Shown here in pieces: positions 27,317 through 36,453 of a stretch of DNA of 64,000 bases. Both the position numbers and the translations under genes were made by a program. The stretch covers positions 856,587 to 920,586 of the forward strand of contig NZ_CP150484.1 in the NCBI RefSeq assembly GCF_037997115.1, written 5' to 3'. This stretch comes from Amycolatopsis coloradensis. Lineage in GTDB: Bacteria; Actinomycetota; Actinomycetes; Mycobacteriales; Pseudonocardiaceae. Numbering within the stretch: the first letter of the stretch is position 1; each line of letters opens with the position of its first letter. The notes under the pieces were generated by a model, which saw nothing but the letters and a program-made list of their open reading frames with translations, made no database searches and had not been told where the DNA came from.

Positions 27317-30300
27317 CACAGCGACGCCGTGTACAGCACCGAGCGGACGTCGGCCGGACCGTAGGCCAGCTCACGCAGGAGCGCGGCGGTACCCTCGTCC
27401 GGGTCGATCAACGCCACCTCGCGGCGCTCGTACTCGCGCGCCAGCTCGGGCGAGACCATGCCCGCGTGATCATCCGAGGGCGCCCACGGTCCCCAGTGGA
27501 CGGTCAGCGCCCGGCAGCCGGTACGTTCCGCCCACTGCTCGCCGAGGGTTTCGAGCGCGTCGTTCGCCGCCGCGTAGTCGGTCTGCCCCCGGTTTCCCAG
27601 CACCGCGGCGATACTGCCGAAGAAGGTCACGAACCCGGGCCGCACACCGAAATGCTCCAGCGCGTCGAGCAACGCACGCGCACCATCCACTTTGGTCCCG
27701 TAGACCGTGCGGAACGAGTGCTCGTCCTTGTCGGCCATCAGCTTGTCGTCGATCACGCCGGCCGCGTGGACGACGCCGTCGATCCGCCCGTAGCGGGTGT
27801 GCAGATCCTTGACCACCTGCCGGACGGCGGCGGCGTCGCGCACGTCGAGCGACCGGTAGGCGGCGATACCGCCCGCCGCCCGGATCTGGTCGAGCGTCCG
27901 CGCGATCTCGCGCTGGGCCAGGACGGTGCGCACCCGGCGTTCGATGTCCGCGAGCGAACCCCCACGCGCGGCCAAGGCCGAGCGCATCCCCGTCGCGTCC
28001 TCGGGAAGGTCCTCGTCGCCGGGTTCGGCGGGCCACGGTGTGCGGCCCGCCAGTTCGATCCGGCATCCGCTCGCCGCCAGCGCGACCGCCGCCCGCGCGG
28101 TGATCCCGCGGGCGCCGCCGACCAGCAACAGCACCGAATCCGCGTCGAGGCCGAGCGCCTTGACCTCGCCCCCGCCGGGACCGGCGCCCGCATACGCGAT
28201 CGAACCGAGCGAGCCCGCGGAAGGCTCGAACGCCGCGCGTCCCGCGGTGTCGTAGCGAACGGCCACCGGACCGTCGGCGATCGCCTCTTCCAGCACGATC
28301 CGCCCGAGGTCCACTGTGGACTCCACCTCGACCAGTCTGGTCGGCTCGCTCCGCTCCCGCGCCGCCGCGCGAACGAGACCGCGCAGCCCGGCGGTGTGCG
28401 CGGCACCTGGCCTCGCCACCACGACCACCGCGCCCTTGGCGCTCTTGAGCAGGCCGAACACCTGCGCCGCGACGGGTTCCTCGGCGTCCGACAACGGATT
28501 CAGCACGACGACGACGTCGGCCTCGTTCCGCGCCCCCGGCAGGGCACCCGCGTCGGCGAACACCGCGCGGACCGATTCGGCCAGTTCCTCCTGGCCGGGC
28601 TCGGCGCTCACCGCGATCGATTTGCCGGTCACCTTGGCGAGGTCGGGCGTGCCGAGCGGCGCGGACACGCGGTCGAGCAGGTACCGGCCGGGAGCGGTTC
28701 CGACGGGTGTCTCGGCGGGAACCGGTGTCGCGACGACCGGTGCCGCCGGTTCGAGCCACTTCCGCAGCCGTGCGGCCAGCGCGCTCGCCGTCCGATCACG
28801 GCCGAGCTGATCTTGGGCGTCGTCGTGCACCCGGCCGGTGAGACCCAGCTTCGAGAGCAACGAGCCCGCGATCTCGGTGCGTTTGATCGAGTCGATGGAG
28901 AGATCCGCTTCCAGGTCGAGATCGGCGTCGATCATCTCGGCCGGATAGCCGGTGCGTTCGCTGATCGCGCCGATCACGGTGGCCAGGACGTCCGTGACGA
29001 CGACTTCCGCGACCGGTTCCGGCTCGGCGACCGGCGTGTGCACGACGGCCGGGGCCTCGACCGGCGGGAGCAACGCCGGCACGACCGGAGCCCGCACCGG
29101 GGCGGGGGCGAGCGGCGCGGTGCCGAGGTACCCCAGCATCACGTCCCGTTGCGCCGCCAGCAGTTCGCGGCTGGTGCGGAGGAATTCGACGACGGCCTGG
29201 TCACGTCCGGGCGCGGGCTGGTTCATGGTCGTCCTCGGGATTCGTCGGGCGGGCACGAGCCCATGGGCGGGGACCTCGCCGCCTGGCGCGCGGACGGTCT
29301 GGCCGTCCACGGTCCAAGCGGGCTTGGGAAGCGGACCGACACGGACACGGCCGCGGAAGAGCCGTTCGATGCGCACATCGACACCGGTGAGAGCCAGGCG
29401 CGCGAGCGCGGTGAGGAACCCGCGCAGCCCCGGCCCGCCGGGGTCGCACGCGATCACGGTATGCGGCCGGTCGCCGAGGATGTCCTCGGCCAGCCGGGAA
29501 AGCACCTGTCCCGGGCCCGCCTCCACGAACGTGCGCGCGCCTGCCGCGTACATGTCCTCGATCAGTTCGACGAACCGCACCGGCGAGCCGATCTGTGCCG
29601 CGAGCTCGGCGCGGACCGCCCCGGCTTCGTACGGCCGGGCGGTGCGGTTCGACCACACCGGCGGACCCGGCTCGCCGATCTCGGCGTTGTCGAGATCGAC
29701 GGCGAACACGTCGCTCGCCCCGGCCACCAGCGGGCTGTGGAAGGCGCAGGCGACCGGGATCCGCTTCGCGCCGATCCCCTGGGCGCGCAGTTCGCGGACC
29801 GACTCCTCGATGGCGGCCGTCGGTCCGGAAAGGACGGTCTGCCCCGGCGCGTTGTGATTGGCCAGTACGACGTCCGGGTGGTCGAGTGCGGCGGCCAGTT
29901 CCTCGCTGGATGCCTTCACCGCGGCCATCGCGCCCTGGTCCGCGCCCGCGACTTCGGCGATCGAGCGGGCCCTGGCCCGGCTGAGCGCCACCAAGGTCGG
30001 CGTGTCGAACGCGCCCGCGACCGACAGCGCGGTCAGTTCGCCGTAGCTGTGCCCCGCCAGCAGATCCGGCCGGACGCCGAGGTCGGCGAGCAACCGGCAG
30101 ACGGCCGACTCGACGAGCCCGAGCGCGGGCTGTGCGATACGCGTGTCCTTGAGCGCTTCGTCCTGCGCGGCGCGGGCGTCTTCAGTGAACGCGCGCGGCG
30201 GGAACGCCGTCGCGGCGACGTCGGGAGCGAGCCTCAGGACGTCGGCCAGTTCGGGGAAGTGCACGAACAGGTCCGCCAGCATTCCCGTCCGCTGGCTGCC

Positions 30301-33300
30301 TTGGCCGGGGAACAGGAAGGCGACCGCACCGGGTTCAGTGCTCTCCGCGACAAGACCTCCACCGTTCTCGGCGGCCTCACGCAGTTCCGCGATGTCACTC
30401 GCGACGACCGCGAGCCGCACCGGCCCCGATCCGCCCCGCTCGGCGGCGAGAGCGGCGATCTCCCGGAGCGGACGGCCTTCGTTGGCCGCCAGCAGATCAC
30501 GCAGGGTGGCGCGGGCGGCGTCCACGTCGGTGCCGCGGAGCAGGACCAGCTCGGCGTCCCAGTCACGCGGGCCGTGCCGCCGCCCCGGCGGCACTTCGGG
30601 CGCGGCGAGCACCGCGTGGAAATTGGTCCCACCGAACCCGAACGCGCTCACTCCGGCGAACTCGCGTCCGCGTGGAACCGGCGTCGGCCGGGCGCCGGTG
30701 GAGAAGGTGAAGGGACTGCTCTCGGCGTCCCAGGCGGGGTTCGGCCTGCTCAGGTGCAATGTGGGCGGCACGACCTCGTGCCACAGCGCCAGCGCCGCCT
30801 TCATCAGGCCCGCCAGTCCCGCGGCGCATTTCGTGTGCCCGATCTGGCTCTTCACCGAACCCAGCGCGCAAGTGCCCGGTTCGGCACCCGCGGCGAGGAA
30901 GAACTCGGTGAGTGTGGTCAGTTCGGTGGCGTCGCCGACGACCGTGCCCGTACCGTGCGCCTCGACCAGCGAGACGTCCGCCGGGGACACGCCGGCGTCA
31001 CTGTAGGCGCGGGCGAGGGCTCGCCGCTGTCCCTCGGGACGCGGCGCGGTGAGGCCGAGCGCCTTGCCGTCACTGGCGGCGCCGACGCCCTTGACCACGG
31101 CGTAGACACGGTCGCCGTCGCGTTCGGCGTCGGACCGCCGCTTGAGCACGAGACATGCGACGCCCTCACCGAGGGCGATCCCGTCCGCGGCCGCGTCGAA
31201 CGGACGGCACCGGCCGGTCGGCGACAGGGCACCCGCCGAGGTGAACATGAGGTAGTCGTTGACGCCGTTGTGCAGATCGACCGCTCCGCACAGGACCATC
31301 GAACTCGTCCCCGCCCGCAGCTCCTTCACCGCGAGGTCCAGCGCGGCCAGCGAAGAGCCACACGCGGCGTCCACGGTGTAATTGGCGCCGCCGAGGTCGA
31401 GCCGGTTGGCGATCCGGCCGGAGATGACGTTGGCGAGGGTGCCGGGGAACGAGTCTTCGGTCAGTTCCGGCAGCTGGGCGAGGAGTTCCTCCGGGACGTC
31501 TTCGAGGTAGCTGGGGAGCAGCGCGCGCAGGACTCCGGCGTTCGCCAGGTCTCCCCCGGCTTCGGCGCCGAAGATGACGCTGGTGCGCTCGCGGTCGAAG
31601 CCGCCTTCGCCGTAGCCGGCGTCTTCGAGGGCGCGGCGCGCGGTTCGCAGGGACACCAGCTGGGCCGGGTCGATGCTGCCCATCGACTTGGGCGGGATCC
31701 CGTAGGCGAGCGGGTCAAAGTCCACCGGAGGCAGGAATCCGCCCCATTTCGACGTCGACTGGTCCGCGTAGACATCGGTGTCCCAGCGGTGATCCGGCAC
31801 CTCGGTGACGGCGTCCGCACCGTGCAGGACGTTGGACCAGAAGGCCGGGAGGTCTGGAGCCCCCGGGAACACACAGGCCATCCCGACGATCGCGATGTCA
31901 CCGTCCACAACGGACTCCTCGGCGGGAACGCGGGCGGCGAGCAGTTCCGCCGCGCCTTCGGTGACTTCCCGGTGCAGGGCGGCGATGTCGGTACGCCGCT
32001 CGCGCAGGACCGTCACCTGCCCAGCCATGTACATGCCCTCGGCGAGCTGGCCGAGGGTGTCGACCTCGACGAGCGCTTCGCCTTCCCGCCGGATGCCCTT
32101 GCTCGCGATCCGCAGCCGTCCGGTGTTCAGCTCCTCCAGTCGCTGCCAGACCTCCTGCGGCGGGACGCCGTCCGCGCGGAGCCCGGCCTTCAGCGCGGCG
32201 AACTCGTCGGTGTACGGGCTGGGCAGGCAGCGGGTCAGGTGTCCGGGCGCGGTCTCCAGGGTGACCGTGGACCCGGCGTCGAGCACGCGGTCCTGGAAGG
32301 TCCCGGTGATGGCGCCATGAGTCACGGCTTCTTCGGTGAACAGGTACGCGGTGCCCATCAGGATGCCGATGCCCGTGAGCGGCTCCGCCATCGCCGACAC
32401 CATCGCGGCGGACCGGGCGTCGTGGATCCCACCCGCGAACAGGACCTCGACGTCGTCGGCGCCGTGTTCGCGCAGGACGTCCAGCTGCTGCTCCCACAGC
32501 ACGAAGCTCGACCGTGGGCCGATGTGCCCGCCGCACTCGGCGCCCTCGAAGACGAACCGGCGGATCCCGGCGTCGAGGAACTGCCGCAGAAGGATCGGCG
32601 ATGGCACGTGCAGGAAGGTCGCGATGCCGTCGGCCTCCAGTGTCTTGGCCTGCGCGGGTTTCCCGCCCGCGATCAGCACGCATCGTGGGCGCGCCGCGCG
32701 GATCGCCGCGAGCTGTTCGGCGCGCAGGGCCTCCGGGACGAACCCGAGGATGCCCGCTCCCCACGGTCGTTCACCGAGGGCTCCGGCGGTCCGGCCGAGC
32801 AGTTCGGCGGTCTTGGCGCCGTTCGCGGTGGCGACCGCGACGAACGGGAAGCCGTCGTTCGCGGCGACGGCGGCGGCGAACCCGGGCTGGTCGCTCACCC
32901 GCGTCATCGGGCCCTGCACGACCGGCAGGCGGGTCCCCAACGTGCGGCACAGCCGTTCGCCTCGGTCCGCGGGGATCGCCGCCGGCGCCGCGAGCGAGCG
33001 CACGACCGAGCGGACAGCGCTTTCCGCGTCCTCGAAGCGATTCGCGAACAACGCGGTGAGCCCGTCGTCGGCCCTGGCCAGTTCGGTGCGCTCCGCTGCG
33101 GGCACGTCGGCCTCCGGGAACAGGCCGAGCCCGTCGAGCACCACGCCCGCGGCGCCGCCGGCGATCGCGGCCACCGCCGTCCTCGTCCCGATGCCCCCGT
33201 ACGCCCACACCGGGACACCGTCGCCGAACCGCGCCAGCAACCGCTGCAGCAGGACGAACGTGGTGAGATCCGAGCCGCCCGCTTCGGCTCCCCTCGCCAC

Positions 33301-33624
33301 CAGACCGGAGGCGCCGGCGTCGAGCATCCGGACGGCCTGCTCGACACCGGTCACCTCGGCCAGCACGGGGAGGTCGGCCCTGCCCCGCCAGACCGCCCCC
33401 TCGGCCAGCAGCACGAGCCCCGCGCCACTTTCCCGCACCTCTTCGTCCCGCACGTGGCCGCCCGCGGGGATCCGGACGCCGAACGGAAAGCCACAGTCCA
33501 TTGTGGACCCGATATCCACGATCCCGAGACCGCCGCCCCTGGCGACGGCGGCCGCCAGTCCGGGATCGGGACGTCCGAGCGGATTGACGCCGAGTACCCG
33601 CGTGCGCGCCGTCGCATGACTCAC
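27313..33624 (-). CDS. PUFA-synthase-like NPD-KS-AT-ACP-KR protein
   Basis: This 2103-residue multidomain synthase starts at GTG 33624, with AGGAGGT (33631-33637) ideally placed. Domains in order are: an NPD/PfaD-like flavin enoyl reductase, about 1-545 (GAECGGHIGP near 361); KS, about 575-1010 (Cys755 in DAACGSS, His890, His930); AT, about 1100-1400 (Ser1193 in GHSYGE); a Pro/Ala linker; ACP, about 1540-1620, with the PUFA-type motif LSIDSIKRTE (Ser1579); and KR, about 1830-2060 (GGARGITA, Tyr2017 in DYAAAND). With the next gene it can carry out a full iterative elongation and reduction cycle. The SIDSIKR motif and the NPD domain mark it as secondary-lipid (Pfa/Hgl-like) rather than modular PKS. 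Confidence 0.9.
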   Translation of the reverse strand: MSHATARTRVLGVNPLGRPDPGLAAAVARGGGLGIVDIGSTMDCGFPFGVRIPAGGHVRDEEVRESGAGLVLLAEGAVWRGRADLPVLAEVTGVEQAVRMLDAGASGLVARGAEAGGSDLTTFVLLQRLLARFGDGVPVWAYGGIGTRTAVAAIAGGAAGVVLDGLGLFPEADVPAAERTELARADDGLTALFANRFEDAESAVRSVVRSLAAPAAIPADRGERLCRTLGTRLPVVQGPMTRVSDQPGFAAAVAANDGFPFVAVATANGAKTAELLGRTAGALGERPWGAGILGFVPEALRAEQLAAIRAARPRCVLIAGGKPAQAKTLEADGIATFLHVPSPILLRQFLDAGIRRFVFEGAECGGHIGPRSSFVLWEQQLDVLREHGADDVEVLFAGGIHDARSAAMVSAMAEPLTGIGILMGTAYLFTEEAVTHGAITGTFQDRVLDAGSTVTLETAPGHLTRCLPSPYTDEFAALKAGLRADGVPPQEVWQRLEELNTGRLRIASKGIRREGEALVEVDTLGQLAEGMYMAGQVTVLRERRTDIAALHREVTEGAAELLAARVPAEESVVDGDIAIVGMACVFPGAPDLPAFWSNVLHGADAVTEVPDHRWDTDVYADQSTSKWGGFLPPVDFDPLAYGIPPKSMGSIDPAQLVSLRTARRALEDAGYGEGGFDRERTSVIFGAEAGGDLANAGVLRALLPSYLEDVPEELLAQLPELTEDSFPGTLANVISGRIANRLDLGGANYTVDAACGSSLAALDLAVKELRAGTSSMVLCGAVDLHNGVNDYLMFTSAGALSPTGRCRPFDAAADGIALGEGVACLVLKRRSDAERDGDRVYAVVKGVGAASDGKALGLTAPRPEGQRRALARAYSDAGVSPADVSLVEAHGTGTVVGDATELTTLTEFFLAAGAEPGTCALGSVKSQIGHTKCAAGLAGLMKAALALWHEVVPPTLHLSRPNPAWDAESSPFTFSTGARPTPVPRGREFAGVSAFGFGGTNFHAVLAAPEVPPGRRHGPRDWDAELVLLRGTDVDAARATLRDLLAANEGRPLREIAALAAERGGSGPVRLAVVASDIAELREAAENGGGLVAESTEPGAVAFLFPGQGSQRTGMLADLFVHFPELADVLRLAPDVAATAFPPRAFTEDARAAQDEALKDTRIAQPALGLVESAVCRLLADLGVRPDLLAGHSYGELTALSVAGAFDTPTLVALSRARARSIAEVAGADQGAMAAVKASSEELAAALDHPDVVLANHNAPGQTVLSGPTAAIEESVRELRAQGIGAKRIPVACAFHSPLVAGASDVFAVDLDNAEIGEPGPPVWSNRTARPYEAGAVRAELAAQIGSPVRFVELIEDMYAAGARTFVEAGPGQVLSRLAEDILGDRPHTVIACDPGGPGLRGFLTALARLALTGVDVRIERLFRGRVRVGPLPKPAWTVDGQTVRAPGGEVPAHGLVPARRIPRTTMNQPAPGRDQAVVEFLRTSRELLAAQRDVMLGYLGTAPLAPAPVRAPVVPALLPPVEAPAVVHTPVAEPEPVAEVVVTDVLATVIGAISERTGYPAEMIDADLDLEADLSIDSIKRTEIAGSLLSKLGLTGRVHDDAQDQLGRDRTASALAARLRKWLEPAAPVVATPVPAETPVGTAPGRYLLDRVSAPLGTPDLAKVTGKSIAVSAEPGQEELAESVRAVFADAGALPGARNEADVVVVLNPLSDAEEPVAAQVFGLLKSAKGAVVVVARPGAAHTAGLRGLVRAAARERSEPTRLVEVESTVDLGRIVLEEAIADGPVAVRYDTAGRAAFEPSAGSLGSIAYAGAGPGGGEVKALGLDADSVLLLVGGARGITARAAVALAASGCRIELAGRTPWPAEPGDEDLPEDATGMRSALAARGGSLADIERRVRTVLAQREIARTLDQIRAAGGIAAYRSLDVRDAAAVRQVVKDLHTRYGRIDGVVHAAGVIDDKLMADKDEHSFRTVYGTKVDGARALLDALEHFGVRPGFVTFFGSIAAVLGNRGQTDYAAANDALETLGEQWAERTGCRALTVHWGPWAPSDDHAGMVSPELAREYERREVALIDPDEGTAALLRELAYGPADVRSVLYTASLW

Positions 33625-33926
33625 CGGCGGACCTCCTGTTCGGCTGGGCTGGTCGAACCTCGCCGGGTTCGGCGATCTTTCAGCGGGATTCCCAAGAAAT
33701 AACCTACTTGCCGCAGAGAGCGCAATAGTCTCGTGCGAAAACTCGGAAAACAAGGGAACGCGTGCTAAAGTCCGGCGCCGGAAACAAATATGTCGACACC
33801 CAGAGAACAAGCCTATGACCTGCACTTTTATCACCCGCGTCGCATGTTTTGACAACGCGTTGCTCACCGGCATAACAAAACAGAAGAATTGTCACCGAAA
33901 GCAGAATCGATAACCATGGAGCGCAT
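33625..33926. other. Divergent promoter region of the lipid cluster
   Basis: This 302-nt region between the synthase operon and the SDR-AKR pair is clearly richer in A+T than its surroundings, as expected for a regulated divergent promoter. One good rightward promoter is visible (33849-33878). I did not find a convincing leftward pair of hexamers or a clear operator palindrome, and no small gene. Confidence 0.55.
33849..33878 (+). promoter_or_regulatory. Promoter for the SDR-AKR pair
   Basis: TTGACA (33849-33854) and TAACAA (33873-33878) are 18 nt apart, a near-consensus sigma-70/HrdB-type promoter. The transcript would start near 33885, leaving about 40 nt before GTG 33927. Confidence 0.65.
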
Positions 33927-34727
33927 GTGGAAGTAACAGGACGAGTCGTCGTGCTGACCGGCGCGGCACACGGTATCGGCGCCGCCATGGCCAGGCGGTT
34001 CGCCGCCGAGGGCGCCGCCGGGGTGGTGGTCTCCGATCTCGATCTCGACGCCGCGGAGGAGGTCGTCGCCGGGATCACCGCCGCGGGCGGCGCCGCGATC
34101 GCGCGCCACGCCGACGCGTCGTCCAAAGAGGACCTGAAGATGCTGGTGACCGACGCCCGCTCGGCGTTCGGCGCGGTGGACCTCTTCTGCTCCAACGCGG
34201 GCGCCGCGTTCGGGACCGGCGTGCACGCCGCGGACGAACAGTGGACGCGGTCGTGGGCGATCAACGTCATGCAGCACGTGCACGCCGCACAGGTCGCGCT
34301 TCCCACGATGTTGAGCCGAGGGCACGGCTACCTGCTGATCACGGCGTCGGGCGCGGGCCTGCTGGGCACCCCCGGTGACGCGCCGTATTCGGTGACCAAG
34401 CACGCGGCCGTCGGGCTCGCCGAATGGCTGGCCATCACCTACCGCCCTCGCGGGGTGCGGGTCAGCGCGCTGTGCCCGCTCGGCGTGCGGACCGCGCTGC
34501 TGGAACCCGGGATCGCGGCCGGGCACCCCGCCGCGCTCGCGATCGCCGCCGCCGCGCCCCTGCTGGAACCGGAAGACGTCGCGGAGTCCGTCGTGCACGG
34601 GCTGGCGTCGGAGGAGTTCCTGATCCTGCCGCACGAATCGGTACGGGAGACCTACGCCCGCAAGGCGGCAGGCCTCGACGAATGGATCGACCGCACCATC
34701 CTCGAAACCGGCGCGCGGAAGAGGTGA
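33927..34727 (+). CDS. Short-chain dehydrogenase/reductase
   Basis: This 266-residue classical SDR has NAD(P)-binding TGAAHGIG (residues 11-18), Asp37 in VSDLDL suggesting NAD preference, the NAG motif SNAGAAF and catalytic Ser141, Tyr154 and Lys158 (YSVTK). GTG 33927 has GGAG at 33918-33921. It is divergent from the lipid synthase and co-transcribed with the AKR-like gene 2 nt downstream. It may oxidise or reduce the acyl product or a sugar; specificity is unknown. Confidence 0.83.
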   Translation: MEVTGRVVVLTGAAHGIGAAMARRFAAEGAAGVVVSDLDLDAAEEVVAGITAAGGAAIARHADASSKEDLKMLVTDARSAFGAVDLFCSNAGAAFGTGVHAADEQWTRSWAINVMQHVHAAQVALPTMLSRGHGYLLITASGAGLLGTPGDAPYSVTKHAAVGLAEWLAITYRPRGVRVSALCPLGVRTALLEPGIAAGHPAALAIAAAAPLLEPEDVAESVVHGLASEEFLILPHESVRETYARKAAGLDEWIDRTILETGARKR

Positions 34728-34729
34728 CC

Positions 34730-35695
34730 ATGGAGTACCGCAGGCTCGGCGCGAGCGGGCTGTCCGTCAGTGAGATCTCCTACGGCAACTGGCTCACCCA
34801 CCACGACGGCGCGGAATGCGTGCAGGCCGCGCTCGACGCGGGCGTCACGACGTTTCACACCGCCGCGGCCTGGGACGGCGGTGCCGCCGAGGAGAACCTC
34901 GCCGCGGCGCTGAGCCACGCCCGCCGCGACGATCTCGTCCTGTGCACCGGCGTCTTCTGGCCGGAAGGCCCGGGGGTCAACGACGCGGGCCTCGGCCGCA
35001 AACACCTGGTCACGTCGCTGCACGGCTCGCTCCGGCGGCTGCGCACCGACTACATCGACGTCTACCAGTTGCTGCGGTTCGACTACCGCACGCCGCTGGA
35101 CGAGACGTTCCTCGCGCTGTCGGATCTGGTGCGGCAGGGGAAGATCCTCTACGCGGGCACGGCGGAATGGACGGCGGAACAATTGCTGGAGGCGCGGCCG
35201 ATCGCCGAGCGGCACGGCGTCCCGCTCATCGCGAACCAGCCGCACTACTCGATGCTCTGGCGGGTCGCCGAAGCCCAGGTGATGCCGGTGTGCGAACGCT
35301 CCGGGATCGGGCAGTTCGCGTCGGTCCCCCTCGCGCAGGGTGTGCTGACCGGCAAGTACCGGCCGGGTGAGATCCCGCCGGGCTCACGGGCCACGAAGGC
35401 GGTCGAGGCGCGGCCGTTACTCCTGCCGGACCTCCTCGAACGCGTCGGCATGCTGCGCGGCGTCGCCGACGAGGCCGGGTTGACCATGGCCCAGCTGGCG
35501 CTCGCGTGGACGTTGCAGCACAACACCGTCGCCTCCGTGGTGACCGGCGCGAGCACCGCCGCCCAGGTGACCGAGAACGCGAAGGCGGCGGGCGTGGTGC
35601 TGGACCTCGACGCGCTGACGCGGATCGATCACCTGCTGGGCAGTTTCGTGCAGACGGATCCGCGGCTGACCTGGTCGCCACCCGCGACCACGTAG
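34730..35695 (+). CDS. Aldo/keto reductase homologue lacking the catalytic tetrad
   Basis: This 321-residue protein has the AKR (Kv-beta/AKR12-like) TIM-barrel sequence throughout, for example SLRRLRTDYIDVYQLLRFD and PLAQGVLTGKYRPGEIPPGS. All four catalytic positions are changed when aligned by eye to the family: Asp is His43 (TTFHTAAAWDGG), Tyr is Trp48, Lys is Gly74 (LVLCTGVFW) and His is Leu115 (YQLLR). Surrounding structural residues are kept, so it is not a decaying pseudogene. A non-reductase role such as dehydratase, cyclase or binding protein is possible (inference). It starts 2 nt after the SDR stop. Confidence 0.82.
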   Translation: MEYRRLGASGLSVSEISYGNWLTHHDGAECVQAALDAGVTTFHTAAAWDGGAAEENLAAALSHARRDDLVLCTGVFWPEGPGVNDAGLGRKHLVTSLHGSLRRLRTDYIDVYQLLRFDYRTPLDETFLALSDLVRQGKILYAGTAEWTAEQLLEARPIAERHGVPLIANQPHYSMLWRVAEAQVMPVCERSGIGQFASVPLAQGVLTGKYRPGEIPPGSRATKAVEARPLLLPDLLERVGMLRGVADEAGLTMAQLALAWTLQHNTVASVVTGASTAAQVTENAKAAGVVLDLDALTRIDHLLGSFVQTDPRLTWSPPATT

Positions 35696-35710
35696 GCCTT
35701 CACGGCGGTT

Positions 35711-35842
35711 TCGCGTGATTGGCTGGACGACACGCGTGTCCAGACGGACGACACGCGCGAGACCGGGGACGCGCCGCGTGTCGTCCGTCTGATCACGCGT
35801 GTCGTCCGTCTGGACACGTGTGTCGTCCGCCCAATCACGCGA
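35711..35842. repeat. 21-bp-period repeat array with palindromic ends
   Basis: CGCGTGTCGTCCGTC occurs at 35775-35789 and 35796-35810, exactly 21 bp apart, with a third diverged copy at 35817. The inverted form is at 35743-35757. The outer 12 bp TCGCGTGATTGG are inverted at 35831-35842. It lies between convergent genes (AKR-like and TetR) and is the same family as the arrays at 20966 and 50382. Confidence 0.8.
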
Positions 35843-35892
35843 GTCCACCACATGACCGTTGGTACGAACCGTCCTTGGCGCGTCAAGGTCCC

Positions 35893-36453
35893 TCATGAGG
35901 GCAACGCGGTCCGCAGGATGGCCTCGAAGCGTTCCGCCGTCGGCGGCTCGTCGCGCAGCAATCCCTGCAGCAGCACCCCGTCCACCAGCCCCACCACCAT
36001 CTCGACCCGAACCGGATCGTCGGTGTAACGGCGGGCGAAGTCCGCCAACGCCCCCATCCAGCGATCGGTCGACTCGCGGAGCTTCGGCTCCCTCGCCGCC
36101 AAGAGGTACAGCTCGTACTCCGCCAGCAGATGCCCTGGCTTGGCGACCACTTCGGCCATCAAGGCACCGAGCCTCCGCAGTGCGTCCTCGCCCCCGTCGG
36201 CTTCGGCGGCGAGCATCCGCATCCGTTCGGAGTCCTCGTCCATGCACTGGGTGAGCGCGGCGGTCAGCAGGTCTTCGATCCCCCGGAAGTGGTACGCGGC
36301 CGCTGTCGCGGGCAAACCCGCCTCGCGGGCGACGGTGCGGTGACTGACCCCCGATACCCCGTCCCTCGCGACGATGCGCAGCGTGGCCTCGATCAGTTCC
36401 CGTTTGCGTTGCTCGCCTTTGGCGAGGCGGCCGTCGGTGCTCGGCTCGTTCAG
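35893..36453 (-). CDS. TetR-family regulator, apparent CTG start
   Basis: This 186-residue TetR-type repressor has helix-turn-helix GVSGVSHRTVAREAGLPATA followed by AYHF, and a helical ligand domain ending in LRTALPS. No ATG, GTG or TTG precedes the helix-turn-helix in this frame. The frame opens after a stop at 36468, and GGAGG (36465-36461) lies 7 nt before CTG 36453, which also forms a CTGA overlap with the upstream MFS stop. The resulting N-terminus (NEPSTDGRLAKGEQRK) has normal TetR length. It probably represses the MFS gene operon. Confidence 0.72.
   Translation of the reverse strand: MNEPSTDGRLAKGEQRKRELIEATLRIVARDGVSGVSHRTVAREAGLPATAAAYHFRGIEDLLTAALTQCMDEDSERMRMLAAEADGGEDALRRLGALMAEVVAKPGHLLAEYELYLLAAREPKLRESTDRWMGALADFARRYTDDPVRVEMVVGLVDGVLLQGLLRDEPPTAERFEAILRTALPS

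Noticed and set aside
24863-27364. An 833-codon plus-strand frame opposite the KS-AT-DH gene
   Set aside because: Low-complexity Arg/Gly/Gln-rich translation with no recognisable domain; the minus strand has complete catalytic motifs.
23297-33624. Enediyne polyketide synthase
   Set aside because: A PPTase-like tail and iterative domains suggested it, but domains are split over two proteins, an NPD domain is present, the ACP motif is PUFA-like and no enediyne accessory cassette is visible.
27466-33702. A 2078-codon open frame on the plus strand opposite the large synthase
   Set aside because: It is the antisense shadow of the NPD-KS-AT-ACP-KR gene; the product is Arg/Gly/Pro-rich without any domain, as expected from high-GC codon bias.
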